From the NCBI RefSeq assembly GCF_001931485.1, contig NZ_MSDV01000078.1, forward strand, positions 143,493-207,492: 64,000 nucleotides of DNA, written 5' to 3'. Below, in pieces: positions 35,448 through 44,289 of this stretch (the stretch's first letter is position 1; every line of letters begins with the position of its first letter). This DNA is from Burkholderia sp. SRS-W-2-2016. GTDB taxonomy: Bacteria; Pseudomonadota; Gammaproteobacteria; Burkholderiales; Burkholderiaceae. Under the pieces are notes generated by a model that did no database searches, was not told the origin of the DNA, and saw only the letters and a list, made by a program, of their open reading frames with translations. Position numbers and translations under genes: made by a program.

Positions 35448-35684
35448 TTACGCGCCGCCGGTTGCATTGCCGCCCGCGCCGCCCATCCCGCTTCCGGAGC
35501 CCGCGCCGGTGCCGTAGCCGCTGGTGCCGTTGCCGCTGGTGCCCGCGGTGCCGGCGGCGCCCGCTCCCGCGCCGCCGCCGGCACCACCACCTCCTCCGCC
35601 TGCGCCGCCGGCCTGCGCATAGGCGCCGCCCGCCAGCGCCATCATCAGTGTCGAAGCCAGGATTGTCTTGGTCATGGATTTCAT
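35448..35684 (-). CDS. Glycine-rich secreted protein (reading frame may be broken near the 3' end)
   Basis: Signal peptide MKSMTKTILASTLMMALAGG ending AYAQ, then a Gly/Ala/Ser/Thr-rich chain, 78 residues as read. GGAGGG stands just before the ATG at 35684. Directly after the TAA, another frame continues with convincing coding text (RPNTGHGTNGGTAGAPQNGQ) to a TAA at 35345. A one-base deletion would join them into ~112 residues, close to the 101-residue relative at 15198. Function unknown. Confidence 0.7.
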   Translation of the reverse strand: MKSMTKTILASTLMMALAGGAYAQAGGAGGGGGGAGGGAGAGAAGTAGTSGNGTSGYGTGAGSGSGMGGAGGNATGGA

Positions 35685-36036
35685 CTTGCCCTCCGTTGAG
35701 TCGTTTCGAGGCCTGCGTGCGAAGTGCGCCACCGCACGTCGGCTCAGTCCGAGCCGAGCATCACTCATACCTAGCCGTATCTATCGCGGAAGTGGAGGGG
35801 CTAAAAGCGGAAAGCTCGCTCACGTTGGAACGGTTGGGGACGGTCATCCCGGCGCGCGAACACCAAAGTTGCGACGGGATCGGCGTGTCCGCATGGGTAC
35901 AGTGCTTGCTCCCCCGCTGCGTCAGATAGCGGCCGCCAGCGCGCCGAATACCGGGCGCCACCCGGCACTGTCCGTCCGCAATCACTGGCACTCACGCCCC
36001 GTCACGCGCCCGCAACACGCTTAGCACTTTGATCCG
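35685..36036. other. Intergenic region
   Basis: About 350 bases between the divergent Gly-rich and recQ genes. It presumably holds both promoters. No gene is supported here. Confidence 0.4.
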
Positions 36037-37812
36037 ATGACCAACACTCCGCCCCTGCGTGCCTTGGCCGGCCGCCTGAATGCGATGCGTAAAACGCTGC
36101 GCGACGTGTTCGGCATCACGAAGCTGCGGCCCGGCCAGCAGCACATCATCCGCAGCGTGCTCGAACGGCGCGACACGCTCGCGGTGATGCCCACCGGCGC
36201 CGGCAAATCGCTCTGCTATCAATTGCCGGCGCTGCATCTGGACGGCTGGACGCTGGTCGTGTCGCCGTTGATCGCGTTGATGAAAGACCAGTTCGACACG
36301 CTGCGCGACGCAGGCATCGACGCGCTGCGGATCAACAGCACGGTCCCGGCTGCGGAGCTGCACGCCACCTATGACACGCTGCGTAGCGCCCGCAGCGGCA
36401 TCGTGTTCGTCACGCCGGAACAACTGAGCCACGCCGAATTGATTGACGCGCTGCGCGAGCGCGACGACACGCGTATCGAACTGGTGGTCGTCGACGAGGC
36501 GCACTGCGTGTCGCAGTGGGGCCACGATTTCCGCCCGGCGTTCCTGCGCATCGTCGATGCGGTGAAAGCTCTCGGCAGGCCGCCGGTGCTCGCGCTGACC
36601 GCGACCGCGACGCCCGACATCTGTACCGACATCGTCCGCTCGCTCGGTCTGAAAGAGCCGCGCATCGTCAACACCGGCGTCTATCGCGACAATCTGCACT
36701 ACCGCGTCAGCCAGGTATCGGTGGCAGGTGGACGGCAACGCGCGTCCACGCGTGTGCGTGAAGCGAAGGCGGCGGCGCTGCGCGAACTGCTCGCGCACGA
36801 ACACGGCCGCGGCATCGTCTATACGGCGACGGTGCGCGAAGCCGAGCAGCTGGCCGCGAGCGTACGCGAGTGGGACGCGGCGGTGGCCTGCTATCACGGC
36901 CGCATGTCCGCGCACCAACGGCACGACGTGCAGGAGCGCTTCGCGGCCGGGGAGCTGCGCGTGATGATCGCGACCAACGCGTTCGGAATGGGGATTGATA
37001 TTCCCGACATCCGTTTCGTCGTCCACTATCAGATGCCGGGCAGCCTCGATGCGTACTACCAGGAAACCGGGCGCGCCGGACGCGACGGCGAGCCCGCGCG
37101 CTGCGAGTTGCTGTTCGATCTGAACGACCGGCGCGTGCAGCAGTTTCTCGCACTGGGCCGCTATCCGGACGCCGCGCTGCTGCGCCGGATCTGCGACGCG
37201 CTCGCGCAGTGCGCGCGCACGCCCGGTGCGGGTGCCGGCATGTCGGCGCGCGAGTTGCTCGACGCGGTAACCGACGTGGGCCGCAACAAGCTCGCGGTCG
37301 CGCTGAAGATGCTGACCGATACCCGCCACGTTGCGCGGGACCGGCAGCAACGCTATCGGCTGCGCGAAGCGGGCGGCGCCCGTGCGGGCCAGCCCGGCGA
37401 CAACCGCGACGATGCGATCGACGCCGCTGTCGAGCGCTATACGCAGCTCGCGAGCCGCGACCGCGCCGCGCTCGAACAGATGGTCGATTACGCGCAAACC
37501 GGCGGCTGCCGCTGGCGCGTGCTGCTCGAATACTTCGACGACGCCGACGGTTTCGAACGCTGCGGTACCTGCGATAACTGTCTGAATCCGGTCGAAGCGA
37601 CGTTTGAAGCGCAAAGCGCGAAGCCCGCCGTCAAATCGCCGCGGCGCCAAGCGGCAAAAAAAGCGCGCTTTGGCCGCGGCGATGCGGTGCGCGTGCGCAA
37701 ATACGGCAGCGGCCACGTAGTGTTCGCCACCGATGAGCAGGTCGCGGTAATGTTTCCGGACGGCAGCACGCGCACCTTCATGGCGCGCTTTGTAAAGGCC
37801 GAGATGGCGTGA
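36037..37812 (+). CDS. recQ: RecQ-family ATP-dependent DNA helicase
   Basis: A 591-residue helicase. LRPGQQHIIRSVLERRDTLA and VMPTGAGKSLCYQLPAL give motifs 0 and I; VVVDEAHCVSQWGHDFRPAF is motif II with the RecQ aromatic loop; LALTATATPDI motif III; QETGRAGRDGEPARCELLF motif VI. The zinc site CRWR...CGTCDNCLNP is present near 490-515. There is no HRDC domain; instead a short basic linker and a small beta domain (FGRGDAVRVRKYGSGHVVF) end the protein. It may be an accessory second RecQ rather than the housekeeping one. Confidence 0.88.
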   Translation: MTNTPPLRALAGRLNAMRKTLRDVFGITKLRPGQQHIIRSVLERRDTLAVMPTGAGKSLCYQLPALHLDGWTLVVSPLIALMKDQFDTLRDAGIDALRINSTVPAAELHATYDTLRSARSGIVFVTPEQLSHAELIDALRERDDTRIELVVVDEAHCVSQWGHDFRPAFLRIVDAVKALGRPPVLALTATATPDICTDIVRSLGLKEPRIVNTGVYRDNLHYRVSQVSVAGGRQRASTRVREAKAAALRELLAHEHGRGIVYTATVREAEQLAASVREWDAAVACYHGRMSAHQRHDVQERFAAGELRVMIATNAFGMGIDIPDIRFVVHYQMPGSLDAYYQETGRAGRDGEPARCELLFDLNDRRVQQFLALGRYPDAALLRRICDALAQCARTPGAGAGMSARELLDAVTDVGRNKLAVALKMLTDTRHVARDRQQRYRLREAGGARAGQPGDNRDDAIDAAVERYTQLASRDRAALEQMVDYAQTGGCRWRVLLEYFDDADGFERCGTCDNCLNPVEATFEAQSAKPAVKSPRRQAAKKARFGRGDAVRVRKYGSGHVVFATDEQVAVMFPDGSTRTFMARFVKAEMA

Positions 37813-37873
37813 ACTACGCGCCGCCAGGCGGGACCGACGCGGCTCACGTCCGGCGCGCGCGGCGTTGCCCGCG

Positions 37874-38776
37874 TCAATCACGGCCGGTCATCTCCGGTGC
37901 GATCGACGCGTGATTGAGCAGTCCGACCAGCGCGACGCCCCCCACCACATTGCCGAGCAACGTCGGCGCAAAAAAGCGCCCGAAGTAGTCCTGCAGCGCG
38001 GCGTGCCCGCGCAAAACCGCATAAGCCACCTCGACCGACCCGGCAACGATATGCGACAGATCGCACACCGCGACCACATAGGTGATCACCGCGACGATCA
38101 GGACAGCGGCCGACTTCGCGCTCGGCAGCAGCCACACCATCAACGCGATAAGCCAGCCGGCGAGCACGGCTTTGATCATCGTCGAAAAGAAATCCGACTC
38201 GTACGGCGCCTGGGCGAGATGATCGAGAACCGGTGCGAACTTGTGCGCGAACGTCGTCGGCAGCGTGAGGATGGCCGCGAAGCACCAGGTACCTGCAATG
38301 TTGGCTGCGAGCACGATCAGCCAGAGCCGCAGCGCTGTGCCCGCAACCCGTAGGCTGCGCCGCGTCAGCACCGGCAACAGCACGGTCAGCGTGCTCTCGG
38401 TAAAGAGTTGCTGGCGCCCCAGCACGACGATGATGAAGCCGACGCAATACCCGGCGGCGCCGGTCAACGACACCCCGTTGTGAGCGGAAGACGACTTATT
38501 CTCCAGTACCGCCTCGGTGAGAAACGAGAAGCCCATCGAGAGCCCTGCGGCCAGCGCGGACCACAGCAGCGCGAGCGGAGCGCGCCCGAGCGCCATCTCC
38601 CCTTCCTCGCGGATGATTTCGTGAATGACCAGCGCGCGCGGCGAACTATGCTCGGACGCCTGATCGCGCTCCTTATCGTCCAGGTGCGGCGACGCGTGGC
38701 CCGCGGCTTGCGCGTCGTCCGTGTCGATGCTGGTGTCGCGATCCGTATCGGTGGCGGTATGGGGCAGGTTCGGCAT
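37874..38776 (-). CDS. Formate/nitrite transporter (FNT) family channel, YfdC-like
   Basis: A 300-residue membrane protein with a ~60-residue hydrophilic, Asp-rich N-terminus (DTDRDTSIDTDDAQ) and then six hydrophobic spans. Family text includes SMGFSFLTEAVLE, GFIIVVLGRQQLFTESTLTV (the TEST-type loop), WCFAAI and the C-terminal FFAPTLLGNVVGGVALVGLL. GAGGAG before the start supports the ATG at 38776. FNT proteins pass small monovalent anions; the YfdC branch has no proven substrate. Confidence 0.88.
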   Translation of the reverse strand: MPNLPHTATDTDRDTSIDTDDAQAAGHASPHLDDKERDQASEHSSPRALVIHEIIREEGEMALGRAPLALLWSALAAGLSMGFSFLTEAVLENKSSSAHNGVSLTGAAGYCVGFIIVVLGRQQLFTESTLTVLLPVLTRRSLRVAGTALRLWLIVLAANIAGTWCFAAILTLPTTFAHKFAPVLDHLAQAPYESDFFSTMIKAVLAGWLIALMVWLLPSAKSAAVLIVAVITYVVAVCDLSHIVAGSVEVAYAVLRGHAALQDYFGRFFAPTLLGNVVGGVALVGLLNHASIAPEMTGRD

Positions 38777-38865
38777 GGCATGGCTCCTCGCAGTGTGCAC
38801 GAGCGTTGCGCAGGCGCTGTGCCCGTTGCTCGCCGCTACCGCCTGCAACAAGGAGGCTCACTGCA

Positions 38866-39537
38866 TCAGTCGGCTGCCGATTTGCGGAGCCCTCGTCGGC
38901 GCGTGCTGAAAGACGCTTCGATGGGCAGACACTGGACCAGACTCGCGACGCTATCGACGAGCCGCTCATACAGTTTTTCCGACTCCTCGACGGAAATTCC
39001 CGCAGCGCGCATGTGAGCGATCCGCGCAGCTTGCGCATGCATCAATTCGATTCCCCGGCAGATGCTGGAGGCGCAGCGTGTACGGCCCGACGGTCCCAAT
39101 GAAGCAGCCGCGAGCAACGGATTCCATTTGCCTTCGTTGGCAGTGGCGAGAATTGGCGGCCGCTCCGCAGGTTGCGGCGCGACCCGCGCGGATTGCCGCG
39201 TTAGCTCGTCGATAAGTTCAAGAAGCCGGTCCACGAACCCTGGTTTGCGCAACTGTGCGCGCGCGAGACGCGTGTCCGGTAGTTCGGCGCCGGACATCAG
39301 AATCACCGGTACGCTGCGAAAGCGCGGCAGCGCCTTGAGGATTCGCATTGCGTCCGGGCCTTCCAGATAGGGCATGTTCACATCGCAGACGATGATGTCC
39401 GGGGGCCGATCCACCGCGGCGCGCAGCGCGGCGAGCCCGTCCTGCGCGCCTGCTACCGCATGGCCGTTCGCGCTCAGCGCTGCTTCCAACGCCGCACGCA
39501 TTTGGGCGTCGTCATCTACGAGCAAAACTTTGCACAT
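38866..39537 (-). CDS. Response regulator receiver protein with C-terminal helical extension
   Basis: A 223-residue protein. The receiver domain has VLLVDDDAQMRAALEAALSA, IIVCDVNMPYLEGPDAMRIL with the phosphorylated Asp near 52, VPVILMSGAE and QLRKPGFVDRLLELI. The C-terminal ~100 residues (GIELMHAQAARIAHMRAAGI, EESEKLYERLVDSV) look helical and match no DNA-binding domain I know. It is likely a protein-interaction output. Confidence 0.8.
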   Translation of the reverse strand: MCKVLLVDDDAQMRAALEAALSANGHAVAGAQDGLAALRAAVDRPPDIIVCDVNMPYLEGPDAMRILKALPRFRSVPVILMSGAELPDTRLARAQLRKPGFVDRLLELIDELTRQSARVAPQPAERPPILATANEGKWNPLLAAASLGPSGRTRCASSICRGIELMHAQAARIAHMRAAGISVEESEKLYERLVDSVASLVQCLPIEASFSTRRRGLRKSAAD

Positions 39538-40108
39538 GTCCGGTCCTATTGCCTTCCGGTATTTAGCACCGTGCGCTGGCGGTGCCCACGCCGTAGTTAT
39601 CGCTACTTACGCTTCGCGCTCGTAACCAGCGCTGTCTTGGTCAGGCTGCTTCGGCCAATGCGCACGAAAGAAGCCAGCGCATATGCGCCGGACCATCAAC
39701 GGAACAACGTTCGCGGCGTCACTGCCGCCCTTCTCCTGCGTCGGCTTCACTTCCCCGACGCGTGATGGCTGCGGATAGACGTTACTTAGCATGGCGGGTG
39801 CCCACGCACCGCGGCTAGCGGTACGTTGCGCCGCCTTCGGGAATGATCCAGTCACGCGCCCTGCGTGCCAGTGGGATAACGCATCGGGCGCGCATTGGTG
39901 TGCCGCGCGAAGAACTACTCAGCGAACAGGTCCGGGCCGAACGCGTCGTAGTGAATCGCGTAACCATGTTCAGCTAGCCGCGCCACCCGGGCGTGCCGAA
40001 AACGGCCCATGCGTAATCGCCGATGCGCCGTTCGCAACGGGCGGCCCTCCGCATGCGTGGTTCAGCGGATGCACGACCCTCAGCACTTAACGTCAATGGA
40101 GGTCAATT
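39538..40108. other. Intergenic region
   Basis: About 570 bases with no supported gene. The final bases give a strong ribosome site (TGGAGG) for the short catalase-like gene at 40109. Confidence 0.4.
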
Positions 40109-40690
40109 ATGTTCATGCACAACAAACGGCTGCAATACACGGTTCGCGTCGGCACGACCAATCCCGGTCTCGCGAACCTGATGCTCGGACAGTTCGGCGG
40201 ACCGCAGGGCGAACTGGCAGCCGCGATGCGCTACTTCACGCAAGCGGTCGCGAAAGAGGATCCGAGGCGCAAGGACATGCTGTTCGATATCGCGACCGAA
40301 GAACTCATTCACCTGGAGATCATCGGCTTGATCGTCGCCATACTCAACCGCGGTGCGAAGGGCGAACTCGCCGAAGCGGTCGAGCAGCGGGCGGAGTTGT
40401 ATCGCAGGCTCAACGGCGCCGGCAACGACAGTCACGTCACCCAGGTGTTGTACGGCGGCGGGCCGCCGTTGACCAACTCGGGGGGCGTGCCCTGGACGGC
40501 CGCGTACATCGATACGATCGGCGCGCCGACCGCGGACGGCGGTGACGGCAGCGCGTCGGTCGGCCTCGAAGCGCAGCAGGAAAGCGCGGTCACCGCGATG
40601 GCCACGCGCTTGCGCTCCGACCCGTCGAGCGATCCGACTACCGGCGCGGAGTTGGGCAGTACGCTTCCGCCCACCAACGACGTTGAGTAA
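40109..40690 (+). CDS. Manganese catalase paralogue with an internal in-frame deletion
   Basis: A 193-residue protein almost identical in plan to the catalase at 12849 for the first ~147 residues (MFMHNKRLQYTVRVGTTNPG, IATEELIHLEIIGLIVAIL, YGGGPPLTNSGGVPWTAAYI). It then jumps from APTAD directly to GGDGSASV and the shared tail (SDPTTGAELGS). About 100 residues that hold the third and fourth bundle helices, with the Glu and His ligands, are missing. It keeps the first Glu and the ExxH pair. It cannot bind the dimanganese centre normally, so catalase activity is unlikely unless two chains combine. It is followed by the YciF-like gene. Confidence 0.88.
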   Translation: MFMHNKRLQYTVRVGTTNPGLANLMLGQFGGPQGELAAAMRYFTQAVAKEDPRRKDMLFDIATEELIHLEIIGLIVAILNRGAKGELAEAVEQRAELYRRLNGAGNDSHVTQVLYGGGPPLTNSGGVPWTAAYIDTIGAPTADGGDGSASVGLEAQQESAVTAMATRLRSDPSSDPTTGAELGSTLPPTNDVE

Positions 40691-40718
40691 TCCCCCTGTG
40701 CATGCTCAGGAGCAGGTG

Positions 40719-41228
40719 ATGGCCACCCCACAGGAATACGTCGTCGACTGGCTGCGCGACGCCTATGCAATGGAAAAACAGGCCGAGACGATGCTCAAGG
40801 CTCAGTCGAAGCGGTTTGAGTTCTATCCGCTGCTTCGTGAGCGGATCGACCGGCACCTCGAAGAAACGCTGTCGCATCAGACGTTGCTGGAAGGCTGCCT
40901 CGACCGGCTGGGCAGCGGTCCATCGGCGACGAAAAATCTGTCGGCGCGGATGACCGCGTTCATGCAGGGCGCCAGCGGAATGGCGGTCAGCGATGAGGTC
41001 GTGAAGGGCGGCATGGCGGGCTATGTGTTCGAGCACGTCGAAATCGCCGCCTACACGACGCTGATCGCCGCCGCCAATGCCGCCGGCGATATCGAAACCC
41101 GTCGCGTCTGCGAACAGATCCTGCCGCAGGAGATCGCGATGGCGAAGTGGCTGTTCGAGCACCTGCCGCAGACGGTCACGCAGTTTCTCGGTCGCTCCGC
41201 AGCGAACCTCGACGAAGCCAGGCGGTAA
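40719..41228 (+). CDS. Ferritin-like DUF892 (YciE/YciF) stress protein
   Basis: A 169-residue four-helix bundle protein. EYVVDWLRDAYAMEKQAETM opens helix 1; RIDRHLEETLSHQTLLEGCL near 45 and YVFEHVEIAAYTTLIAAANA near 103 provide the Glu/His positions expected for a di-metal site. AGGAGCAGG precedes the ATG at 40719. It follows the shortened catalase gene by 28 bases, so the two are probably co-transcribed. YciE/YciF-type proteins are RpoS-type stress genes of unclear activity. Confidence 0.88.
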   Translation: MATPQEYVVDWLRDAYAMEKQAETMLKAQSKRFEFYPLLRERIDRHLEETLSHQTLLEGCLDRLGSGPSATKNLSARMTAFMQGASGMAVSDEVVKGGMAGYVFEHVEIAAYTTLIAAANAAGDIETRRVCEQILPQEIAMAKWLFEHLPQTVTQFLGRSAANLDEARR

Positions 41229-41310
41229 CGTGACGGCACGCGACATACGCGGGTCGTCGAGCGCTTTCAGGTTCGGCGCGCGCGGCGTGTTCGCGCTCCG
41301 CGATGCGTGG

Positions 41311-41338
41311 GCCGGCGCTACGGCGCCGGCTCATTTCT
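41311..41338 (+). terminator. Putative terminator after the YciF-like gene
   Basis: GCCGGCGC and GCGCCGGC form an 8-bp stem with a TACG loop, followed by TCATTTCTGT. The U-tract is weak, so this is tentative. Confidence 0.45.
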
Positions 41339-41527
41339 GTCCGTCGAGTTCAGCGCCTGCTCCGCCGCAACGGGCGGAACTCGAGCATGGCGCGGCGAGC
41401 GTCGATCGCCTGCACGTGGACCGCTGCACGCACCCGCCGGGCATGCGGGATGCGGAAACCCGCGAGCCAACGCGCGACGCGTCACCGCGACGGTCGGCGC
41501 GCCCACCCAGTTTCGAGAGGAACAGCC

Positions 41528-42109
41528 ATGCCCAACAACACCTCATCGGTATCACCGTCGATCACCGCAATGATCCGCCTGGACCATATGCACGTGCTCG
41601 CCGCGTCCCATCGTTACCACGCATCGACGCCGTGGTGGCGCAAACGAGCGATCGTCAACGGCGTGTGCGCCGCGCTCGAAATTCACGCGCAACTGGAGGA
41701 AGAGATTTTCTATCCGGCGTTGGAGCGCGCGCTCGGCCACGACAAGACGCTCGCGAAAAGCCGCCCCGAGCACGACGAGATGCGCGCGACGATCGCAAAG
41801 CTGCGTGCGATGGGCCCGGAAAACGCGGCGTACGACGGGCTCTTTCATCAGTTGATACGCGAGGTCGTGCACCACGTCGCGGACGAGGAGACGATCCTGC
41901 TGCCCGACGCGGAGCGCTTGCTGAAGAGCGAACTGCAGGCGCTGGGCACGCAGATGACCCGGCGCCGGCTGCAATTGCTCGGTGAACGGCCGACGGAAAT
42001 CGCGCTCAATACCGCAGGCACGTTTCCGATCGCGACGCTGCTGCTCGGCTCAACGCTGCTGCTTGCGTTGCGGCAATGTCGGCCGAGGTCGCGCCGCGCG
42101 GCGCGCTAG
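41528..42109 (+). CDS. Hemerythrin-domain protein with C-terminal membrane anchor
   Basis: A 193-residue protein. Metal-ligand positions of the HHE fold are visible: LDHMHVLAASHRYH near residue 18, IHAQLEEEIFYPALER near 52, RPEHDEMRATIAKL near 78 and VVHHVADEETILLPDAERLL near 113. A C-terminal hydrophobic span, FPIATLLLGSTLLLALRQ, near 167 is followed by basic residues, suggesting tail anchoring in the inner membrane. GAGAGGAA precedes the ATG. Such proteins handle iron, oxygen or reactive nitrogen species; the exact role is unknown. Confidence 0.85.
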   Translation: MPNNTSSVSPSITAMIRLDHMHVLAASHRYHASTPWWRKRAIVNGVCAALEIHAQLEEEIFYPALERALGHDKTLAKSRPEHDEMRATIAKLRAMGPENAAYDGLFHQLIREVVHHVADEETILLPDAERLLKSELQALGTQMTRRRLQLLGERPTEIALNTAGTFPIATLLLGSTLLLALRQCRPRSRRAAR

Positions 42110-42215
42110 GGGCGCTCGGCGCGGTCTTACGATTGAGCTGGGTGCGCTTGCTTACGCTCTGCTTCACTACGAAAGGCTCCGGCCGCACGTGCGTGCCGAC
42201 GGCACCGAGTCGTTT

Positions 42216-42449
42216 TCAGTTATGCGGCTCCCTCGCGCCGCATCGCCGAACGCAAGCGTGCCTTTTTTCCATCGCCGAAAGTATTTCTTCCAGGCGGGCG
42301 ATGCGCGATCGGTAGAGCGCATTCGACTCGACGCCGGAGAGCGCCGCGATGCGATCGCGCCAGTACGTATGTGGGAATGGGCCTTTGCCGGCGTGCGGCA
42401 AAACCTTCTCCAAATGCCGGAGTTCGTTTTCCAGCTCGTGATGAAACAT
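42216..42449 (-). CDS. Small helical hypothetical protein (77 aa)
   Basis: Starts MFHHELENELRHLEKVLPHA at 42449 with GAGG six bases upstream. The text YWRDRIAALSGVESNALYRS and RIARLEEILSAMEKRHA has a regular amphipathic heptad-like pattern. It ends CGAREPHN. No family recognised. An ATG four codons earlier is possible but has a poorer ribosome site. Confidence 0.5.
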   Translation of the reverse strand: MFHHELENELRHLEKVLPHAGKGPFPHTYWRDRIAALSGVESNALYRSRIARLEEILSAMEKRHACVRRCGAREPHN

Positions 42450-42659
42450 GTCGCGCCTCATGACCGATTTGCTTTTTCGAGTCCAGCGCAGGTGTGAGCA
42501 TGGCACGTTCCCGGCGGTCGCCTGATGATCGAGCACCCACTGGAGACGAGCATGTCGAGATCGCCTCGGATGTTGCCATGAGCGTATCTCACGGAAATCG
42601 GACGGCAGCGTCGTCGCACTCCATCGGCCGGGGCTTTTGCACGTCGGGATGCGCGACCG

Positions 42660-43010
42660 ATGCCAAGCAGAGCGCACTCATGGATTGCTCGCGCGGTGGG
42701 CGCGGGTGCCGAAATACGCGATCTGGCGATGGCCGGCCGTATCGTGACCGACGACGCCGGACGGGTCAACGGTGTCGACTATCTTCATCTGAACGGCACG
42801 GCTCGCAGGGGTTGAGCACGCATCCACCAGCCTGGTCGACGCGGACTGCCGGAGCTGGGATATTCCGAACCTGTGGATATGCGATGGTTCGGTGTTTCCA
42901 CAGTAGGGGGTCAATCCTTCTCTGACCATTCAGGCGATCACATGTCGGACTGCCGAGCGGATCGTCGAACTGGCAGCGCGCGGCAAACTATAGACCTTGC
43001 GCATGGCCGC
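42660..43010 (+). pseudogene. Decayed GMC-family (FAD) oxidoreductase, fragments
   Basis: WIARAVGAGAEIRDLAMAGR and IVTDDAGRVNGVDYLH (from about 42682) match the FAD-domain segment of gluconate/choline-type GMC oxidoreductases, ending at a TGA near 42814. Further on, in another frame, VDADCRSWDIPNLWICDGSV and NPSLTIQAITCRTAERIVEL (about 42835-42985) are the C-terminal signature, interrupted by a TAG. The N-terminus and the middle of the gene are deleted. Clearly dead. Confidence 0.75.
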
Positions 43011-43114
43011 ACAGCGCTTCCGCCTGGGAATAAGTGTTGCTCGCTCGCCGGAGTTCCGGGTATTGCACGCCAACGCCGCGGCACTCGCCACAGACAGACT
43101 CAAGGAGTCCATTC

Positions 43115-44017
43115 ATGTCCGACACTAAAGATCAGTTCTCCATGCAGGACCCAACGAAGCAATATCCGCAACCGCCATTCGGACGACAGCCGCAGCCGGC
43201 ACCCGGCCTCGCGAAGCAGATGATTCCCCAGCCCGATCACGGCGAAACCAGCTACAAGGGCTTTGGCAGGCTGGCGGGCCGGCGAGCGGTGATTACCGGC
43301 GCCGACAGCGGTATTGGCCGCGCGGTGGCAATCGCATTTGCCCGCGAAGGCGCCGACGTGGCGCTGAACTATCTGCCGAGCGAAGAAGCCGATGTCCGGG
43401 AAGTCATCCAACTCGTGAAGGAAGCTGGTCGCAACGCGATCGCGCTCCCCGGCGATATCGCCGACGAAGCCTTTTGCACACAGCTTGTCGATCAATCAGT
43501 CGAACAACTCGGTGGCCTGGATATTCTGGTCAACGTCGCGGGCAAGCAGACATACGTCGAGAACATTGCTGAGCTGCAAACGGAACAGTTCGAAGCGACT
43601 TTCCGCACCAACGTCTTCGCAATGTTCTGGCTGTGCAAGGCCGCATTGCCACATCTGCCACCGGGCGCAACCATCATCAATACGACGTCGATCCAGAGCT
43701 ATCAGCCAAGTCCGGGGTTGCTCGATTACGCGTCGACCAAGGCGGCAATCACTGCTTTCACTCATGCACTCGCGAAACAGGTGGTCGGCAAGGGTGTCCG
43801 CGTCAACGCCGTCGCGCCGGGGCCGGTGTGGACGCCGCTACAGCCAAGCGGCGGTCAGCCGCAGGCAAAGGTCGAAAAATTCGGTTCCGAAGTGCCGATG
43901 AAACGACCCGGACAGCCTGCGGAACTTGCACCCGTCTACGTACTGCTAGCATCACAGGAGTCGAGCTTTGTGACCGGCGAGGTGTACGGCGTGACGGGTG
44001 GCAATCACCTGACGTGA
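43115..44017 (+). CDS. SDR family oxidoreductase (general stress type)
   Basis: A 300-residue cytosolic short-chain dehydrogenase starting MSDTKDQFSMQDPTKQYPQP. The cofactor site is AVITGADSGIGRAVAIAFAR near 59; NVAGKQ replaces the usual NNAG; the catalytic set is INTTS and DYASTKAAITAFTHALAK (YxxxK). CAAGGAG lies before the ATG at 43115. It is a paralogue of the Tat-type SDR at 34163, sharing the PDHGE(T/S)SYKG leader. This group is linked to osmotic and stationary-phase stress. Confidence 0.9.
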   Translation: MSDTKDQFSMQDPTKQYPQPPFGRQPQPAPGLAKQMIPQPDHGETSYKGFGRLAGRRAVITGADSGIGRAVAIAFAREGADVALNYLPSEEADVREVIQLVKEAGRNAIALPGDIADEAFCTQLVDQSVEQLGGLDILVNVAGKQTYVENIAELQTEQFEATFRTNVFAMFWLCKAALPHLPPGATIINTTSIQSYQPSPGLLDYASTKAAITAFTHALAKQVVGKGVRVNAVAPGPVWTPLQPSGGQPQAKVEKFGSEVPMKRPGQPAELAPVYVLLASQESSFVTGEVYGVTGGNHLT

Positions 44018-44289
44018 GGACCAAGCGGGTAGCTCACACGAAAACGGAATCCTTTAGCATGTCCAGAAGGAGCGTCAGCGAGGGGGCTCATGCCCCCACA
44101 GCGCAGTAGCCTCCCCTCAGCGCGTCGACAGGCGACAGGCTCGCTTCAGACATGCCCGCGGCGCAGCTGTCGGCCCTCTCGCGGCAGACGCGGCACATCG
44201 CAGTACTCGTCGGTGTATACGAATACTTCACAAATACCGTCGGTCAAACGGCCGCGTGACCACGAACGTGCGCGTCAGCCACAGTCAGC

